Assembly: GCF_019295435.1 (NCBI RefSeq)
Contig: NZ_WEKL01000015.1
Span: 11,369 to 50,395, forward strand
Length of the DNA stretch: 39,027 nucleotides
Source: Aquimarina litoralis
Lineage (GTDB): Bacteria; Bacteroidota; Bacteroidia; Flavobacteriales; Flavobacteriaceae
Direction: 5' to 3'
The notes below the pieces were generated by a model. That model was not told the DNA's origin, searched no databases, and saw only the letters and a program-made list of their open reading frames with translations. Positions 1 to 8,513 of the stretch are shown here, in pieces (position 1 is the first letter of the stretch; every line of letters begins with the position of its first letter). The translations under genes and the position numbers were made by a program.

Positions 1-383
1 CAAGGGGTTTTCATTTAATCACAGAGGAAGTGCTTTCTGAAATTCCTGAGATTAGCAAGATTGCTATTGGACAATTACAGGTTTTTATCAAGCATACTTC
101 TGCAAGTTTGACCATTAATGAAAATGCAGATCCGACGGTAAGACAAGATTTTGAAAGCCATATGAACAAAATGGTTCCAGAAAATGCACCTTATTATTTA
201 CATACATATGAAGGTGCTGATGATATGCCAGCACATATCAAGGCTTCCTTAATGGGAACTTCTATACAATTACCCATCACTAAGGGTACACCTAACCTAG
301 GAATATGGCAAGGAATTTATCTTTGCGAACACAGAGATTATGGCGGTTCCAGAAAATTAGTACTTACAGCTTTTGGTTCTTAG
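1..383 (+). CDS. YjbQ/UPF0047 family protein, 5' truncated by the window edge
   Basis: The reading frame is open from base 3 and runs off the left edge, so the true start lies outside. The GTG at 30 is internal, because the codons before it encode family-like sequence (RGFHLITEEV). Family hallmarks are visible: HTSASLTINENADP, then EGADDMPAHIKASLMGTS, then LGIWQGIYLCEHRDYGGSRK. Members are small trimeric proteins of about 135-140 aa with a conserved His/Cys-type pocket. They are annotated as secondary thiamine-phosphate synthases on the basis of weak complementation activity, and their physiological role is unsettled. The stop codon (381-383) overlaps that of the convergent membrane-protein gene by two bases. 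Family membership is secure; the biochemical function is not. Confidence 0.9.
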   Translation, partial: RGFHLITEEVLSEIPEISKIAIGQLQVFIKHTSASLTINENADPTVRQDFESHMNKMVPENAPYYLHTYEGADDMPAHIKASLMGTSIQLPITKGTPNLGIWQGIYLCEHRDYGGSRKLVLTAFGS

Positions 384-817
384 AACCAATTTGCCCAAGG
401 AATCATATATAACATTGCAGCAAAAGCTATTGTATAAAAAATAGCCAACATTTTAAATTTTGGCGTGGAAGTCAACTTCTTTTTATGTTTTGAATATCCA
501 ATTGTAATCAAAGTAACAACTACTATCATCGTAAACGGATGTTCTACATTATACAAACGAAGCAAAGGATCTCCCATAATATCTTTTACGGGTACATTTT
601 TAAACCACATAATGGTAGGGGATACAAAAAATATGACAATCCCAATAAGTAATTGTATATGAGTTACGATCAACGCAAAAAGAGATATTCTAAAATCTTT
701 TGGCGCATATTCTCTTTTTGTAAAAAAACCGATAAGCGCATTGATAGTTGCTAAAGTTACAATAAGAACAACTAGATATGCCCAATAGGAGTGAACGATT
801 TGTATTGCTTCGTACAT
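380..817 (-). CDS. Small four-helix integral membrane protein, possibly cytochrome b-like
   Basis: This 145-aa protein has four hydrophobic segments (about residues 10-30, 43-66, 93-110 and 123-142), separated by short charged loops, and no signal peptide. Histidines sit at or near membrane segments (VHSYW at residue 9, THIQLL near 53, EHPFT near 93). Together with its size, this resembles small flavobacterial membrane proteins often annotated as cytochrome b-like, but I see no firm haem motif and leave the function open. It converges tail to tail with the YjbQ gene. A terminator separates it from the adhesin gene upstream on the same strand, so it is probably transcribed on its own. Confidence 0.75.
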   Translation of the reverse strand: MYEAIQIVHSYWAYLVVLIVTLATINALIGFFTKREYAPKDFRISLFALIVTHIQLLIGIVIFFVSPTIMWFKNVPVKDIMGDPLLRLYNVEHPFTMIVVVTLITIGYSKHKKKLTSTPKFKMLAIFYTIAFAAMLYMIPWANWF

Positions 818-857
818 AATGATATGTTTAGTTTATCCAAAGGTAAACATTATGCAT

Positions 858-890
858 AAAAAAACCTCGCTCTAATTGAGTGAGGTTTTT
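858..890 (-). terminator. Intrinsic terminator after the SprB-repeat adhesin gene
   Basis: A 12-bp stem (AAAACCTCGCTC against GAGTGAGGTTTT, with one G-U pair) closes a 5-nt loop. Read on the minus strand it is followed by a run of seven T residues, as expected for Rho-independent termination just past the adhesin stop at 909. On the plus strand it also ends in a T run, so it may work in both directions. It is nearly identical to the terminator at 25407-25438. Confidence 0.9.
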
Positions 891-908
891 GTAATAGCTT
901 CATCAAAA

Positions 909-3900
909 TTATTCTACAACAATTTTGCGAACATAACTTTTTTCCGGAGTTTCCAATAGGACAAAATACAATCCAGTTGGAACAATTCCTTCCAGATTAA
1001 AGGGAATTGTATATGCTGTTTGTTGTTCATCACTATATTGGTAGATCAAACTGTTATTTGCTATGCTAAATAATTTAACGTCTACAGGAGTTTCTTTGTC
1101 AAAAGATAACTCGATTGTAAAGTTCCCTTTGGTAGGGTTTGGATACATCAAGTATTGTTGCAATCCACTTTGATTTTCATCATCTCGATCAAAAACAGCT
1201 TCTCTAACTGTAATTGTTTTAGAAAAGAATGTCTCACAATCTCCAATAGTTGTTCTTAAAGTGATGATATATTCACCTTCTTCTGAGAACATGATTTCTG
1301 CATAGCGGTCCGTAATATCAACTTGTTGTGCAGCTTCTGGAAGAATCCATTCCAAGGTATCTGGAAGAGGATTACTAACATCGACAATAATAAAGCTTTC
1401 ATTGACGAATAAGTCTGTAGAAACCAAGAATTCTGCAGATATTTCATTCTCTAATGCTATAATTTCTATCGTATCGATACTTATACATCCAAGTGAAGTC
1501 GTTACAGAAACAGTATAACTTCCACTTTCGGATAAGGTTACTTCTGATGAAGTAGCTGTAAATCCGTTGTCTCCTGTCCAGGAATAAGTTGCGCCAGGAT
1601 CAGAAATAGCAGCATCGACCGTATAGGACTGCCCAAGGCATAAGGTTTTGTCAGGGCCAAGATCTATGATCAACTCATCAGGATCAATAAGCTCAAAATC
1701 TTGAATTATAGAACATCCTTTACTATCAAAAATCTCTACAGAATATGATCCTGATGAAAGTCCTGATAGGTCTTCTGTATTAGCTCCATTATCCCAGAAG
1801 AAAGTATATGGAGGTGTTCCACCTGTTGGTGTTATATCAATAGTTCCATCATTTCCATTAAAACAAGTTGGATCATTAGTTACAAAACTATTAGTGAGCG
1901 GTTCTGGAGGTGTTAGCGTAATCGTTGCACTTTGACTACATCCTCTACTATCCTGTACTGTTACTACATAAGTTCCTGGAAGTACATCTACTAAATTAGG
2001 AGCGGTTCCATTTCCTCCATCCCATAAATAGCTATAAGGAGCGGTACCTCCGGTAACACTGCTCTCAATATTCCAATCATTGCCATCACCACATAATATA
2101 AAGTCAGCAGATAAACTAATTAGAAGTTCATCAGGTTCAGTAACTATTATATTTGGACTTTGAACAGTATTATTATTAGCATCTGTAACAATAACATAGT
2201 AAGTTCCTGCTCCAATATTGTCTAAAAGCGCATCAGTTCCGATAACTGTATTGTTACCTTCTTCAAACCATTGATATGTATAGGTTCCGATTCCTCCTGT
2301 TGCTATTGCTCTAATACTTCCATTTGTATCCGAATTACATAATATTACATTTACGATATCGGTAGTTACCAATAACTGATCAGGTTGATTCAATGTAAAG
2401 CTTTGAGAAGTCTGACATCCTAATGCATCAGTTACTGCGATAGTATATGTTCCTGCACCAATATTGGTAAGTACGGAAGAAGTTTCATTAAGGATTCCAT
2501 TCGTATCATTCCATTGGTAGGTATATGGTGGTGTTCCACCAGCAATTGTGGTAGCAATACTTCCATTCGTTAATCCAAAACCTGTCGGATCAGTCAATAC
2601 TACTGAATCCAGAATAAGCTGATCAGGTTGATTTAGTCGTATGGATAATACACCAATATTTCCATTATCTTCATAAAAACATCCATTACTATCCTGTAAT
2701 TGCACTTGGTAAATTCCATCAGCAAGATTCGTAATTTGAGTAGTCATTCCATTATCAAAAGGAATCCAATTGCTATAAACCCCGTTTATTAGTCTATATC
2801 TATAGGAGTAACTATTATTTCCTCCAGAAGCGGTAATGGTAATACTACCATCAGATCCGCCAAAACAATCGGGAGCATCTCCAACAAGATTTCCGGTTAC
2901 AGGCAACGGTTGAGTTACATTAAATATGGCACTTTGTTCGCTAACTCCTTCAGCATTGCTTACAATAATGTAATAAGAACCAGCGCCAATTCCATTTAAT
3001 ATATTACTATTTCCGATTTCTGTATTATTAGTAGCATCAAACCATTGATAGGTGTTTCCTCCGACACCACCAGTCGTAATAACCTCTAATATTCCGTCAC
3101 TTCCGCCAAAACAACTAACGGCTTGTGTTTGAGTTATCTCTACTAATAATTCTCCTGGATTTGCAAGATTATAAGTATCTGTAATTGTACATCCATCCGC
3201 ATCTGTAATAAGGATATTATAAACACCCTCTGATTGGTTGGATAGTGTACTAGTAATTGAAGTTGTATTAGACTCTAACTGCACTATTGCGGCATTATTA
3301 TCAGTCCATTGGTAGGTGAAAGGAGCAACACCACCAGTGATAGTGATAGAGATACTACCATCATTAGTTCCGGTTCCAGAAGGTCTTATTATTGCAGTAT
3401 TTATAATATCGTACACTACCGGTTGACCTACGTTGATTATTTGACTGTCTACAGAACAAGTATTCTCATCGGTAACAGTTACTTGATATGCTCCTTCTGG
3501 TATTCCGTCTAAAATATTAGTAGTGGATCCTAAAGTATTCCATCGATAAGAATAAGCACCTGTTCCACCTGCAACAGTGATTTCAATGCTTCCATCACTA
3601 CCATTATAACAGCTTACATCAGTTACTACAATATTTGTTACTTCTAGTAAATCAGGTTGCGTTAAGTCTATATTTGGCACTTCCGTTTGGTTTAAATTCG
3701 CATCCGTAACCACCACTCTATATTGACCTGTAGGAATTGGTCCTGTATTACTAGTTGTACTTATTACAGTATCAGTGCTATCAAACCATTCATAAGAATA
3801 AGGGGTTACTCCCCCAGTAACAATAGCGAATAATTCTCCATTTTCACCGAAACAAGCAATAGAAGTTTCATCTATAGTAACTAAAAGAGGATCTGGTTCG

Positions 3901-6900
3901 CCAACGATGTATTCTATTGGTCCAAGAATACAATTATTAGTATCTGTAAGTGTTAGGAAATAGCTTCCAGCTTCTACATTGTTTAGTATGTTGCTATTGG
4001 TTCCGATAGGAGTATTCGTATTATCAGTCCAATTATAGGTATATGCAGGAGTTCCGCCATTTGCTACAACTTCAATACTTCCATTACTAAGTCCATTTCC
4101 TGAGGCATCAGTGATTGTAAAATCAGCAATATTTAACCCAACAAGAGGTTCTGTGATCGTAACACTTAGTGTCGTCTCACAAAGATTAGCATCTCTAATG
4201 GTAAGATCATATGTTCCGATACTAAGCCCAGAAATATCTTCAGTATTAGCTCCGTTACTCCAGAAAAAGCTATATGCTCCAGTACCACCAGTAACCGTTA
4301 TATCGATACTTGCATCATTTCCACCATTACAAGAAACATTTTCAGAAGTAAAGGACGCTTCTAATAAAGGAGGGTTTACAATCGTTGTAGTTTCTGAAGT
4401 TTGATTTCCGTTGGCATCTATAATTTCAATGATATAGGTTCCCTCTCCTAAGTTAGTAATGGTGCTAGTAGTGGATAAATCAGTAGTTGGATTGAGTGTA
4501 TTGTACCATCTATAATTATAAGGAGTTACACCACCTGCTACGGTTGCTGTTAAGGATACTGTAGTATCTCCAAAACATTGCAAAGGGTTATCCAATTGTA
4601 TATTTGTGATTTCTAAAAGGTCTGGTTGATCTACAAAATAATCTTGGATTAAGATACAATTGTTATCATCTATAATGGTAACTTCATAGGTGTTTGAAGC
4701 AAGATTTTCAATAAGACTAGCATTTCCTATTACAGTTGTATTTCCTTGTACACGCCATTCATAAGTATAAGGGCTTGTACCTCCAGAAACGGTAATATCA
4801 ATACTTCCATTACTAGTTTCAAAACCAGAAAGCTCTTGAATAGTTTCATTTGTAATTTCTAAAGGCGCTGCAGGTTGCTCAATGTTAATGGTAGTAGAGG
4901 AAAGTATACAGTCATTAGCATCTGTAACGATTACTGAATAATCTCCAGTTAGAAGCCCTGAAATATCTTCGGAAGTTTCTCCGTTAGACCAGAGGTATGT
5001 ATAAGGAGTTGTACCTCCAGAAACGGTAATATCGATAGCACCTGTTGCATCACCAAAGCAGTTTATTTCAGTTTCAGCAATACTTATTCCTAATGGATCT
5101 GGTTGGTCAACATAAAATTCATCAAAAGTCATTGCTCCATTAGGATCACCTATCTCTACTCGATAATTTCCTTCATCTACTCCCATTAATAATGCTGTTG
5201 TATCTGCTAAAGGATCGAAAATACCAGAGCCTACAAAAGTTTCTTTAAACCAATTATACGTATATGGAGTGTTTCCTCCAGATACAGTTGCCAACAGACG
5301 AGCATTATCATCACCATTACATTTCAAATCGCTACTTGGTGTTTCATAAGCTATAGTTACCAATAATTCATCTGGCTCTGAAACAGTAAAAGTTTGACTT
5401 GCTGTACAACCACTGTTATCAGAAGTGCTACCAAAACGATTATCTCGTACAGTAACTGTATAGGTTCCGGCAAATAAGTTAGATATATCTTTATCTGTAC
5501 TAGAAAATCCATTTGGACCTGTCCAGCTATAGGTATATCCACTATTTCCACCTGTTGGGTTGATTGTAATGGCTCCTGTATTTTGACCAAAAATAGTAAC
5601 ATCAGTTTCTGTTCCGGGAATCGTAATCGGATTAGTTGGCCCGGTTACCGTTTCGGTAAATACAGAAGATTCACAATTATTAGCATCTTTTACGATGATT
5701 TCGTAAGTGTTTGCAGCTAAATTGGTAAATATAAAGGTATCGGTATTGTTTGTTTGATACGTACTTCCGTTATCGATAGAATATTCTAAAACGCCTGTTC
5801 CACCCGTTGCATTGATCGTTAGTGTTCCATCATTGCCACCAAAACAATTCACTTCTGTTGGGATTACCGAAGTAATAACTACGGGATCTGGTATATTTAC
5901 ATTTACTGCTGCGGAAGTGACAGAAGCACCAGTTCCATCATTTACAATAACTACATAATTTCCATCTGTAAGTCCGTTAATAGTTTGATTTGTGCCAATG
6001 CTATTGGTTAGGTTATTTTGGTTGTACCAATTATATGAATAATTATTATCTCCTCCAGTCGGGTTCGCAGTGAATCCAGCAGTATCCGTATCGCAAAAAA
6101 CTTCTTCTCCAGGTGTTATGGTAATGGTTACATCTAGTTCGTTCAGTGTATAATTTTCAACTGCAGGACATCCATTAGCATCTCTAACGGTTACGCTATA
6201 ATTTCCATCAGCTAAGTTACTAATAGATGAAGTAGTTGCACCGGTATTCCATAGATAGGTATAGCCGCCACCAGTTCCTCCTTGACCCTGAACCGAAATA
6301 CTACCATCAGCGTTTCCAGATGTTGGACTGGCAACACTTAGTGTATTTACACTTACCTCAGTTGTGGGTTCTCCTACTGTGATTATGCGATCTACAGTAG
6401 GATTGATAACCGTACATGAATTACTATCGGTAAGGGTTAAAGTATAGGTTCCTTCTGCTAAATTATCAATACTATATCCTAAACTATTGTTGGGAATGTT
6501 ACTAATCACTCTATTAAATCCGGCATCACCGCTTTTCGTCATACTGATTTCATAAACTCCTGTTCCTCCAATGATATCTAATTCAATGCTACCATTAGCT
6601 TCTCCTCTACAAAGCGCATCAATAGGATTGATATTTTGGATTTGAAAAGGATCAGGTTCTTGTATGGTAAGAGTGATAGATTCAATAACCACATCAGGAT
6701 TGGAATTGTTACGATTATCAGTAAGTCGTACTTTATAATCACCTCCACTTAATCCAGTGACAGAAAAGGTAGCTGTCGTAAGGTTGGAGGTATCTAGTTG
6801 ATCACCTGTGGTTGTAAAAGTACCGGAACCATTGTCTTTTAGGAGTTCAAATCTATAGTCTGGTAGACCACCAGATGCAGTAATTGAAATCGCTCCGGTT

Positions 6901-8507
6901 GTATTTCCATTACAATCTACAGAGGTAATGCTAGCCGGATAATTAAATAGTAACTGATTAGGTTCTGTAACTATAAAACTTCTAGAGGTACTGCAGCCTT
7001 CAGGGTTATCTCTAACAGTAAGTGTATACGTTCCTGCTCGTAGACCAGATATATTTTGTTGGCTAGATGAAAATCCGTTGGGTCCTGTCCAGCTGTAGGT
7101 GAGTGGCGGAGTGGTTCCTCCAGAAACACCAGGAGAAATACTACCATTAGTTCCTCCAAATTGGGTAACATTTACAGGTGGTGTATTGGCAATGGTGATT
7201 GCTGTAGCTGCGTTGATGGTTTCAGAAATTGAGGTGTTTCCACCGGAAGTTGCATCACAATCATTGTTATCCTTTACTCTTATTGAATACGTTCCTGCTC
7301 CTCTTGCGAGTGTAATGCTATTTCCGCTAAAAGTTGTAAAACTACTACCATTAATACTATACTTATATGGGGGTGTTCCGCCATTTACTCCACTAATTGT
7401 TATACTTCCATTATTTGATGTTCCCTGACCTGAAACGCAGGAAGGACTGTTTGATGATGTATTAAATGTAACAGCAGTTGGCGTTCCTATGGTAAATTCA
7501 TAGTAAGGAGAATCAGAACCTACTTGACTACCATTGAAAATAGATTGATACTTAACTCTATAGCGCCCTGGTGCTAAATCATTAGGCCAAGTATATTCTA
7601 AACTAGCATTTAGATCTCCAGGATTAATAGAGACCAATGGAGTCTGCTGAATCCATTGATTACCAACTTCTAGTTTATCCAAAGGAGCAGAAATATATTC
7701 TTGCGAACCAATATCTCTGTCAAACGTCATTCTAAATCTTCCGTTTGTATCTCCACTACAGATTGGATTGATTGGTTCAGGGTTTGGACTTATATTAGGA
7801 TCTAATTCTGGAGAACAAGGGATCAGATTATATTCAATAACATCAGAATCCATTGTAATAGATTGAAACAATCCAGTACTTATGGATATTACTCCTCTAA
7901 AGTATAATTTCCCAGTATAAGATGGTGGAATATTTAAAGTTGTAAGATCTAATTGTGCTGTATTATTGGTTGATAGAGTGGTAACTGATGTGTTTTCATA
8001 GTTTACTCCATCCAGACTATAATGCCACCCAACTACTTGTTCTGAAACACAGGTATTGGAAGTTAACGAGATGGTTTCTTTTCGACATACAACATCATCT
8101 GTTGGTTGCACTAAAACATTATTTGAAAATACTGTAACCGAGGTACAGTTAACAGGGTAATTATTACATTCTACACCAGTAATCGATATTTCCTCATCTG
8201 TATAATAACAGTTGAATAAATCTAAATAGCTGGTACGCCAAGAAACGACAACTCTGGTTGGTACGACGTCAAATACCTCCCAATCTTTATTACCACCAAA
8301 TTCAATGCTAGGAATAGTTCTGGTTTGTGTACCACTATCTACTAATAGGGTATTTCCTCTATATACTCTATATCTCATTGTTTCAATCCCTCCATTATAA
8401 AAAGAACCAGGACCTCCACCTGGACGAGAAAATCGAAAAGTATATTTGGTTTGTGCCTGTAAAGAGCCAGTTACAAAAACAATGAAAAACAATATTATTC
8501 TCAGCAT
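909..8507 (-). CDS. Giant SprB-repeat surface adhesin with T9SS type A C-terminal sorting domain
   Basis: This 2532-aa secreted protein has a signal peptide (MLRIILFFIVFVTGSLQAQ), an N-terminal region with several cysteines (to about residue 340) and about 23 SprB-type repeats of 75-95 aa. Each repeat carries a core like GGTPPYTYQW and an ending like GTYTVTVTDANGC. One Ig/PKD-like unit (GPDKTLCLGQSY) and a beta-rich linker follow. The last 80 residues form a type A sorting domain with YPNPTKGNFTIEL and GLYFVLLETPEKSYVRKIVV. SprB of Flavobacterium johnsoniae is the mobile surface adhesin of gliding, exported by T9SS. This protein shares the repeat family but is shorter, so it is a SprB-like adhesin rather than the proven orthologue. 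The ATG lies 6 nt after the stop of the FN3 gene, indicating co-transcription. Confidence 0.93.
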   Translation of the reverse strand: MLRIILFFIVFVTGSLQAQTKYTFRFSRPGGGPGSFYNGGIETMRYRVYRGNTLLVDSGTQTRTIPSIEFGGNKDWEVFDVVPTRVVVSWRTSYLDLFNCYYTDEEISITGVECNNYPVNCTSVTVFSNNVLVQPTDDVVCRKETISLTSNTCVSEQVVGWHYSLDGVNYENTSVTTLSTNNTAQLDLTTLNIPPSYTGKLYFRGVISISTGLFQSITMDSDVIEYNLIPCSPELDPNISPNPEPINPICSGDTNGRFRMTFDRDIGSQEYISAPLDKLEVGNQWIQQTPLVSINPGDLNASLEYTWPNDLAPGRYRVKYQSIFNGSQVGSDSPYYEFTIGTPTAVTFNTSSNSPSCVSGQGTSNNGSITISGVNGGTPPYKYSINGSSFTTFSGNSITLARGAGTYSIRVKDNNDCDATSGGNTSISETINAATAITIANTPPVNVTQFGGTNGSISPGVSGGTTPPLTYSWTGPNGFSSSQQNISGLRAGTYTLTVRDNPEGCSTSRSFIVTEPNQLLFNYPASITSVDCNGNTTGAISITASGGLPDYRFELLKDNGSGTFTTTGDQLDTSNLTTATFSVTGLSGGDYKVRLTDNRNNSNPDVVIESITLTIQEPDPFQIQNINPIDALCRGEANGSIELDIIGGTGVYEISMTKSGDAGFNRVISNIPNNSLGYSIDNLAEGTYTLTLTDSNSCTVINPTVDRIITVGEPTTEVSVNTLSVASPTSGNADGSISVQGQGGTGGGYTYLWNTGATTSSISNLADGNYSVTVRDANGCPAVENYTLNELDVTITITPGEEVFCDTDTAGFTANPTGGDNNYSYNWYNQNNLTNSIGTNQTINGLTDGNYVVIVNDGTGASVTSAAVNVNIPDPVVITSVIPTEVNCFGGNDGTLTINATGGTGVLEYSIDNGSTYQTNNTDTFIFTNLAANTYEIIVKDANNCESSVFTETVTGPTNPITIPGTETDVTIFGQNTGAITINPTGGNSGYTYSWTGPNGFSSTDKDISNLFAGTYTVTVRDNRFGSTSDNSGCTASQTFTVSEPDELLVTIAYETPSSDLKCNGDDNARLLATVSGGNTPYTYNWFKETFVGSGIFDPLADTTALLMGVDEGNYRVEIGDPNGAMTFDEFYVDQPDPLGISIAETEINCFGDATGAIDITVSGGTTPYTYLWSNGETSEDISGLLTGDYSVIVTDANDCILSSTTINIEQPAAPLEITNETIQELSGFETSNGSIDITVSGGTSPYTYEWRVQGNTTVIGNASLIENLASNTYEVTIIDDNNCILIQDYFVDQPDLLEITNIQLDNPLQCFGDTTVSLTATVAGGVTPYNYRWYNTLNPTTDLSTTSTITNLGEGTYIIEIIDANGNQTSETTTIVNPPLLEASFTSENVSCNGGNDASIDITVTGGTGAYSFFWSNGANTEDISGLSIGTYDLTIRDANLCETTLSVTITEPLVGLNIADFTITDASGNGLSNGSIEVVANGGTPAYTYNWTDNTNTPIGTNSNILNNVEAGSYFLTLTDTNNCILGPIEYIVGEPDPLLVTIDETSIACFGENGELFAIVTGGVTPYSYEWFDSTDTVISTTSNTGPIPTGQYRVVVTDANLNQTEVPNIDLTQPDLLEVTNIVVTDVSCYNGSDGSIEITVAGGTGAYSYRWNTLGSTTNILDGIPEGAYQVTVTDENTCSVDSQIINVGQPVVYDIINTAIIRPSGTGTNDGSISITITGGVAPFTYQWTDNNAAIVQLESNTTSITSTLSNQSEGVYNILITDADGCTITDTYNLANPGELLVEITQTQAVSCFGGSDGILEVITTGGVGGNTYQWFDATNNTEIGNSNILNGIGAGSYYIIVSNAEGVSEQSAIFNVTQPLPVTGNLVGDAPDCFGGSDGSITITASGGNNSYSYRYRLINGVYSNWIPFDNGMTTQITNLADGIYQVQLQDSNGCFYEDNGNIGVLSIRLNQPDQLILDSVVLTDPTGFGLTNGSIATTIAGGTPPYTYQWNDTNGILNETSSVLTNIGAGTYTIAVTDALGCQTSQSFTLNQPDQLLVTTDIVNVILCNSDTNGSIRAIATGGIGTYTYQWFEEGNNTVIGTDALLDNIGAGTYYVIVTDANNNTVQSPNIIVTEPDELLISLSADFILCGDGNDWNIESSVTGGTAPYSYLWDGGNGTAPNLVDVLPGTYVVTVQDSRGCSQSATITLTPPEPLTNSFVTNDPTCFNGNDGTIDITPTGGTPPYTFFWDNGANTEDLSGLSSGSYSVEIFDSKGCSIIQDFELIDPDELIIDLGPDKTLCLGQSYTVDAAISDPGATYSWTGDNGFTATSSEVTLSESGSYTVSVTTSLGCISIDTIEIIALENEISAEFLVSTDLFVNESFIIVDVSNPLPDTLEWILPEAAQQVDITDRYAEIMFSEEGEYIITLRTTIGDCETFFSKTITVREAVFDRDDENQSGLQQYLMYPNPTKGNFTIELSFDKETPVDVKLFSIANNSLIYQYSDEQQTAYTIPFNLEGIVPTGLYFVLLETPEKSYVRKIVVE
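2124..7475 (-). repeat. Seven tandem three-unit (A-B-C) SprB superrepeats in the adhesin
   Basis: The 21 N-terminal SprB units fall into three classes that recur in strict order. Class A has a cysteine near its start (as in VNCFGG) and one near its end (as in DANNC). Class B lacks the first cysteine, often carries an SGxGxxNGSI-type segment and keeps the terminal cysteine. Class C has only the first cysteine, ends in segments such as DANGNQTSE, and mostly has W followed by F or Y at the core (NWFKE, RWYNT, EWFDS, QWFDA, QWFEE). The period is about 255 aa, or about 765 bp. Two further A-type units and an Ig-like unit follow outside this block. The boundaries are approximate. Confidence 0.85.
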
Positions 8508-8513
8508 ACTTAA

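Noticed and set aside
4111-4404. Open plus-strand frame of 97 codons inside the adhesin gene
   Set aside because: It lies antisense to the SprB repeats, whose biased composition leaves opposite frames open. It has no leader or family-like sequence.
7099-7428. Open plus-strand frame of 109 codons inside the adhesin gene
   Set aside because: It mirrors the Gly/Thr/Pro-rich repeats in the opposite frame and gives a Val/Pro/Leu-rich product with no known features.
2124-7475. Regularly spaced repeats that might suggest a CRISPR array
   Set aside because: The period is about 240-255 bp per unit and 765 bp per trimer, the repeats are degenerate, and they encode one continuous protein.
909-8507. 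Calling the adhesin the true gliding protein SprB
   Set aside because: SprB of F. johnsoniae is much longer and is followed by sprF-like partners. No PorP/SprF gene is present here, so only SprB-like is justified.
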